Assembly: GCF_018917145.1 (NCBI RefSeq)
Contig: NZ_JAHLOD010000032.1
Coordinates: 1-36,336 of the forward strand
DNA: 36,336 bases
Source of the DNA: Clostridium bornimense
Lineage (GTDB): Bacteria > Bacillota > Clostridia > Clostridiales > Clostridiaceae
Direction of reading: 5' to 3'
Part shown: positions 33,108 through 36,336 of the stretch, in pieces
Layout of the letters: each line of letters begins with the position of its first letter
Position numbering within the stretch: the stretch's first letter is position 1
Notes under the pieces: model-generated
Database searches by the model: none
What the model saw: only the letters and a program-made list of their open reading frames with translations
Told to the model about the DNA's origin: nothing
Program-made: the position numbers and the translations under genes

Positions 33108-33932
33108 ATGAAGAAAATTTATATTTTACTTTTAATTTTTTTACCTTTTCTAATTAGTGATTCAGAAAACCTAAATTCAGAATTACTCGTGACATTCTTT
33201 AATGTAGAATCAGCAGACTCAATACTTATAAAAACTCCTGATAGTACAATCCTTATTGATGGAGGTGACGAAGATACAAAAAAATATTTAGTGTATTCAT
33301 TAAAAAAACGGGGAGTTAACGCCATAGATCACTTAATACTAACCCATCCTCACAAAGATCATTATGGAGGCTTAGATGCCATTATAACTAACTTTAAAGT
33401 ACATAATTTTTATACTTCAAAAATTGATGTAGATAACGAAGAGTTGTTATCATTATTTAAACTTATTAAAGCTAAAACAACGAATACTTTTTTAGTTAAT
33501 ACTCCTACAAATTTCGATTTTTCAAATTATTTGAACATACAGGTCTTATCACCAAAAAATGATACTTCCAGTAATGATAATAACTTTTCCATAGTATTAA
33601 AAATCACTTTTGAAAAATATATATTTTTACTTATGGGTGATGCCGAAGATGAAATAGAAAATCAAATTATTTCTGAGAATATTCATTGCAACTTTTTAAA
33701 AGTGGGTCATCATGGCAGCAATACTTCCTCTAGTGCAGAATTTATAAAAAAAGCCTCTCCAGATTTCTCTATTATCTCTGTTGGAAAATATAATAGTTAC
33801 GGTCATCCTGCAAAATCTACATTAGATACTCTAAATAAATATACAAAAAGACATATATTTAGAACAGATGTTGATGGCACAATAGATGTAATTGTAAAAA
33901 ATAACAAATGTACAATTAATACTGAAGATTAA
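33108..33932 (+). CDS. ComEC-like secreted metallo-beta-lactamase fold protein
   Basis: A 274-residue MBL-fold hydrolase like the C-terminal domain of ComEC. The metal motif is THPHKDHYGG (H80, H82, D84, H85), followed by LLMGDAEDEIE and VGHHGSNTSSS, all typical of that group. An N-terminal hydrophobic stretch (about 3-17) could be a signal peptide or anchor, so action at the cell surface, perhaps on DNA or nucleotides, is plausible. I use the ATG at 33108; a frame from a TTG at 33090 would lie on the promoter. No ribosome site precedes either, and a TATAAT stands just eight bases before the ATG, so the message may lack a leader. Confidence 0.85.
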   Translation: MKKIYILLLIFLPFLISDSENLNSELLVTFFNVESADSILIKTPDSTILIDGGDEDTKKYLVYSLKKRGVNAIDHLILTHPHKDHYGGLDAIITNFKVHNFYTSKIDVDNEELLSLFKLIKAKTTNTFLVNTPTNFDFSNYLNIQVLSPKNDTSSNDNNFSIVLKITFEKYIFLLMGDAEDEIENQIISENIHCNFLKVGHHGSNTSSSAEFIKKASPDFSIISVGKYNSYGHPAKSTLDTLNKYTKRHIFRTDVDGTIDVIVKNNKCTINTED

Positions 33933-33955
33933 AGTTGTTGGTGAATAGTGTATAT

Positions 33956-34000
33956 AAGGAGTTGTCGCATTAAAAAAAATTTCTTAGCGATAACTCCCTT
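33956..34000. repeat. Dispersed intergenic repeat, copy C (hairpin only, decayed)
   Basis: AAGGAGTTGTCGCATTAA pairs with TTAGCGATAACTCCCTT (imperfect) between two convergent genes. It resembles copies A and B but has lost the GGAACAAGACAAGG tail. It probably ends transcription of the flanking MBL gene (plus) and, less clearly, of the debranching enzyme gene (minus). Confidence 0.65.
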
Positions 34001-34048
34001 TATACGATATCCTCATATTAATTGTAATAACTTTATATAGAATTTATA

Positions 34049-36067
34049 CTACTTTTCAAGATAAGGATATACCTCCACTGCATATGCTCTTAATACTTCA
34101 GCTACACTCCAAGCTTGAGAATAGCACCCTCTACCTGTAGATGGAAAATCACCATCAAAAATTTCTGCTATACCATTAATACATCCATCTCTCATATGAT
34201 CTTGGAATATACAACACATCTCGTTAGCTCTTTTTATAGCTTCTTTTGAATGATTGTTAACTTTACAATACGCAGTAATAAATCCACCAATTAAGAATCC
34301 CCAAGTAGTACCCATATGATATGCGCAATCTCTATCAATTAATTTTCCAATATATTTACCTTTATAACCATCTTCCATATATGAAAGACTTCTTAATCCA
34401 TATGTATTATATAAATGCTTATAAACAGTTTCTACTACTTTTCTTTCTTTATCTTCATCTAGAATAGAAAATGGCAGTGATACTGCCCATATTTGATTTG
34501 GACGTATTTTATCGTCATACTCATCAACAACATCATACAAACATTGTTTTTCTTCATTCCAAAACTTATCGTTAAATGATTTCTTTACTTTTGTAACTAA
34601 CTTAGAATAAACTTTATATTCTTCACCAAATTCAATTGATAACCTTTCTAATATGTGTAGAGCATTATACCATAAAGCATTAATTTCTACTGGTTTACCA
34701 TGTCTTGGTGTTACTACTAATTCACCAACTCTTACATCCATCCAAGTAACCTGATCTAGTCCATCTCCTGCAAATATTAAGCCATCACTATCCATACCAA
34801 TTGAAAAATCAGTTTTAGTTGAATAAGCCTTAAATATTTCTATAAGCTTAGGATATATTTTTTCTCTAACAAAATCATAACTATCAGTATTTTTACAATA
34901 TTGAAGATATTTATATACAGCTTGAAAATACCATAATGATGCATCTACCGTATTATATTCAGGAGGTGTATTTTCAGCTGGAAATAGATTTGGTATTAAT
35001 CCATTTTTAACATACATTGCAAAAGACTCTAAAATCTCTTCTGCTTCTTTAAATCTTTTAGGTACTAAAACTAAACCTTCAAAAGCAATCATAGTATCTC
35101 TTCCCCAATCAGTAAACCATGGGTATCCAGCTAAAATAGTTTTTAAACCTGTACTATTTCTATTTACTATAAAGTGATCTCCTGCCTTTATAAGATTGTT
35201 TATAAAATTATCATCATAACCTGCATTTTTAACAATCTTTTCTGCTCTTTCTTTATATTCCTCTAATATAGTAAATCCATCTTTATCATTAATTTCTTCA
35301 ATAGTACATTTTATGTAAAACTTCTTCTTTTCAAATGCTTTAATATCTATATTTATTTCATAAGGAGTAAAATGATTATCTAACCCCAATGATCCTGTTC
35401 TATTATCAATGATATAATAATTATTTTCTTCAAATAAATAATTTGGTGTAGCCATAGTCGTAGGAATTAAACTTCTATCATAAAATTCTCCTTCAGAAAT
35501 ATAAAAATTTATATTTACCTCTTCATTATTTTTAGGTTTCAATTTTAATATTCTATCTTTTAGTTCTATATCAAATTTTAATTCTGACTTTTCACTAAGC
35601 TCCCCAGCTTGTCTACAGTTAAACAATGGTACTATCTTTAACTTAGAATCTTCTATACCATTTTCAATCTCATAACATACAACAACAGTATTATGTCCAT
35701 ACTCCATGGCTATTGTTTTTCTTATGTATGTATCATCTACTCTATAAACGTATTCAGGTACAGTATCAAAAATAAATTTTTCTAAATACTTCTCACCATT
35801 TTTTGCACTGTTAACATATTGCTGAGATGCTAAATCTATTTTATTATTTCCTATTTTTATTTCTTCTTGTGTTCTTGTAAAAAGAGCTACTCTATTTACT
35901 GGTGGATTTAATGATGCCACAAGATAGCTATGAAATGCTGTAGCTCCTCCACCTATCACTGTATTATTTGAATATCCACCAATACCATTTCCTATCATCC
36001 AAGAAAGCTCATTACCTTCTTCAATAGTTCTCCAACTTGATTTCCCTAACTTATATATCTTCTCCAT
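34049..36067 (-). CDS. Glycogen debranching enzyme-type amylo-alpha-1,6-glucosidase (GH133-like)
   Basis: A 672-residue protein of the archaeal/bacterial GDE type. The N-terminal beta domain (SSWRTIEEGNELSWMIGNGIGGYSNNT, then SYLVASLNPPVNR) is the GDE N-terminal module, and the C-terminal (alpha/alpha)6 barrel opens with AGYPWFTDWGRDTMIAFEG near residue 320, the family signature. Later blocks DASLWYFQAVYKY, GLDQVTWMDVRVG with the likely acid residues, and AWSVAEVLRAY are intact. It would remove alpha-1,6 branches during glycogen use. It is not next to other glycogen genes here. The ribosome site is GTGAGGG. Confidence 0.92.
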   Translation of the reverse strand: MEKIYKLGKSSWRTIEEGNELSWMIGNGIGGYSNNTVIGGGATAFHSYLVASLNPPVNRVALFTRTQEEIKIGNNKIDLASQQYVNSAKNGEKYLEKFIFDTVPEYVYRVDDTYIRKTIAMEYGHNTVVVCYEIENGIEDSKLKIVPLFNCRQAGELSEKSELKFDIELKDRILKLKPKNNEEVNINFYISEGEFYDRSLIPTTMATPNYLFEENNYYIIDNRTGSLGLDNHFTPYEINIDIKAFEKKKFYIKCTIEEINDKDGFTILEEYKERAEKIVKNAGYDDNFINNLIKAGDHFIVNRNSTGLKTILAGYPWFTDWGRDTMIAFEGLVLVPKRFKEAEEILESFAMYVKNGLIPNLFPAENTPPEYNTVDASLWYFQAVYKYLQYCKNTDSYDFVREKIYPKLIEIFKAYSTKTDFSIGMDSDGLIFAGDGLDQVTWMDVRVGELVVTPRHGKPVEINALWYNALHILERLSIEFGEEYKVYSKLVTKVKKSFNDKFWNEEKQCLYDVVDEYDDKIRPNQIWAVSLPFSILDEDKERKVVETVYKHLYNTYGLRSLSYMEDGYKGKYIGKLIDRDCAYHMGTTWGFLIGGFITAYCKVNNHSKEAIKRANEMCCIFQDHMRDGCINGIAEIFDGDFPSTGRGCYSQAWSVAEVLRAYAVEVYPYLEK

Positions 36068-36115
36068 AATTCCCTCACTTTTTTATAAAACTTAATGAAA
36101 ATGATTACGTAAATT

Positions 36116-36124
36116 ATTATATCA
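36116..36124 (-). promoter_or_regulatory. Extended -10 promoter of the debranching enzyme gene
   Basis: On the minus strand TGATATAAT gives an extended -10 (TGnTATAAT) about 50 bases before the ATG; the -35 match is poor, as is common with this type. Confidence 0.5.
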
Positions 36125-36175
36125 TTTATCTACATTATAGACCACCATTTAATGGTATTATGACACAAAGTAGGG

Positions 36176-36226
36176 CACAAGTAAGGCTAATTTCAGTGCA
36201 CAGTCAAGGCAGTTCAAAGTGCACAG
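36176..36226 (+). repeat. Intergenic repeat block with TGCACAG motifs
   Basis: Contains GTAAGGCTAAT (36181-36191; also in copy B at 21926-21916, minus), TCAGTGCACAG (36193-36203; also at 15204-15214, variant at 21612-21622) and a second AAGTGCACAG (36217-36226). It is a mosaic of the same blocks seen around copies A and B. Confidence 0.55.
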
Positions 36227-36253
36227 CATTCCTGTTTTGAGACTTTATAAGAA

Positions 36254-36282
36254 TTGAAAAAAATAACCTCCCTAGGTAAAAT
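36254..36282 (+). promoter_or_regulatory. Promoter of the gene entering at the right edge
   Basis: TTGAAA (36254-36259) and TAAAAT (36277-36282), 17-base spacing, giving a start near 36289. It overlaps the left arm of an inverted repeat (36262-36278). Confidence 0.65.
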
Positions 36283-36317
36283 GATAATTGCAAAACAAAA
36301 ATACCAAGGAGGTTATT
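36262..36317 (+). repeat. Inverted repeat enclosing the ribosome site of the right-edge gene
   Basis: AATAACCTCC (36262-36271) pairs perfectly with GGAGGTTATT (36308-36317), and CTAGGTA/TACC extend the stem inward with small bulges. The right arm contains the ribosome site GGAGGT of the ATG at 36321. Confidence 0.75.
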
Positions 36318-36320
36318 CAA

Positions 36321-36336
36321 ATGAATAATAACATAG
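36321..36336 (+). CDS. Start of an unidentified gene, possibly a transposase (partial)
   Basis: Only the first five codons (MNNNI) are in the window. A GGAGGT seven bases upstream and a promoter at 36254-36282 support a true start. The RBS-hiding inverted repeat and the nearby repeats are typical of insertion-sequence ends, but the family cannot be named from this much sequence. Confidence 0.5.

Overview
The window is AT-rich DNA from a low-GC Gram-positive anaerobe, most likely a member of the Clostridia. The evidence is strong GGAGG ribosome sites, a SAM-I riboswitch, HPr kinase, ferredoxin-dependent oxoacid oxidoreductase subunits, a GGGtGRT/NifU-like pair and a TrxB-like/glutaredoxin-like pair of clostridial type. 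Genus cannot be fixed from this sequence. Almost all genes are chromosomal metabolic genes; mobile DNA is seen only at the edges (an IS21-type end on the left, a probable IS-like start on the right) and as small dispersed intergenic repeats.

Layout. 1-1010: 3' part of an IS21-type element (istA end, istB, right end). 1314-3250: GGGtGRT protein and NifU-like scaffold from one promoter (minus). 3294-5018: zinc-ribbon/TPR membrane protein and M50-type membrane protease (minus). 5113-13302: one tightly packed minus-strand operon whose leader carries a SAM-I riboswitch and terminator, encoding an acyl-CoA (phenylacetate-CoA type) ligase, an aminotransferase, a four-subunit 2-oxoacid:ferredoxin oxidoreductase and the MetQNI transporter. 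13408-15171: a divergent gene for a CysK-like (MccA) and YrrT-like methyltransferase fusion. 15251-16700: DJ-1/PfpI protein and an alpha/beta hydrolase broken by one stop codon. 16820-19198: a large beta-helix protein resembling phage tailspike or pectate-lyase folds. 19327-19408: tRNA-Leu(CAA). 19643-20937: TrxB-like and glutaredoxin-like proteins. 21054-21527: an unknown lipoprotein. 22035-26823: folate operon pabA-pabB-pabC-HD-folP-folBK. 26890-27787: PHP phosphoesterase. 27814-31673: hprK, 5-formyl-THF cyclo-ligase, M18 aminopeptidase and pheA. 31933-36067: small acidic protein, PlsC-type acyltransferase, ComEC-like metallo-beta-lactamase protein and a glycogen-debranching-type glucosidase.

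The most interesting unit is the SAM-riboswitch operon. A CoA ligase, a ferredoxin-dependent 2-oxoacid oxidoreductase and an aminotransferase, all switched on when SAM is low and co-transcribed with a methionine importer, make sense as a route that builds methionine from 3-methylthiopropionate by activation, reductive carboxylation to 4-methylthio-2-oxobutyrate, and transamination. That chemistry is known for aryl and branched acids in anaerobes and archaea; its use for methionine is my inference. Next to it, the divergent MccA-YrrT fusion would handle methionine-to-cysteine conversion, so 5.1-15.2 kb reads as a sulfur amino acid region.
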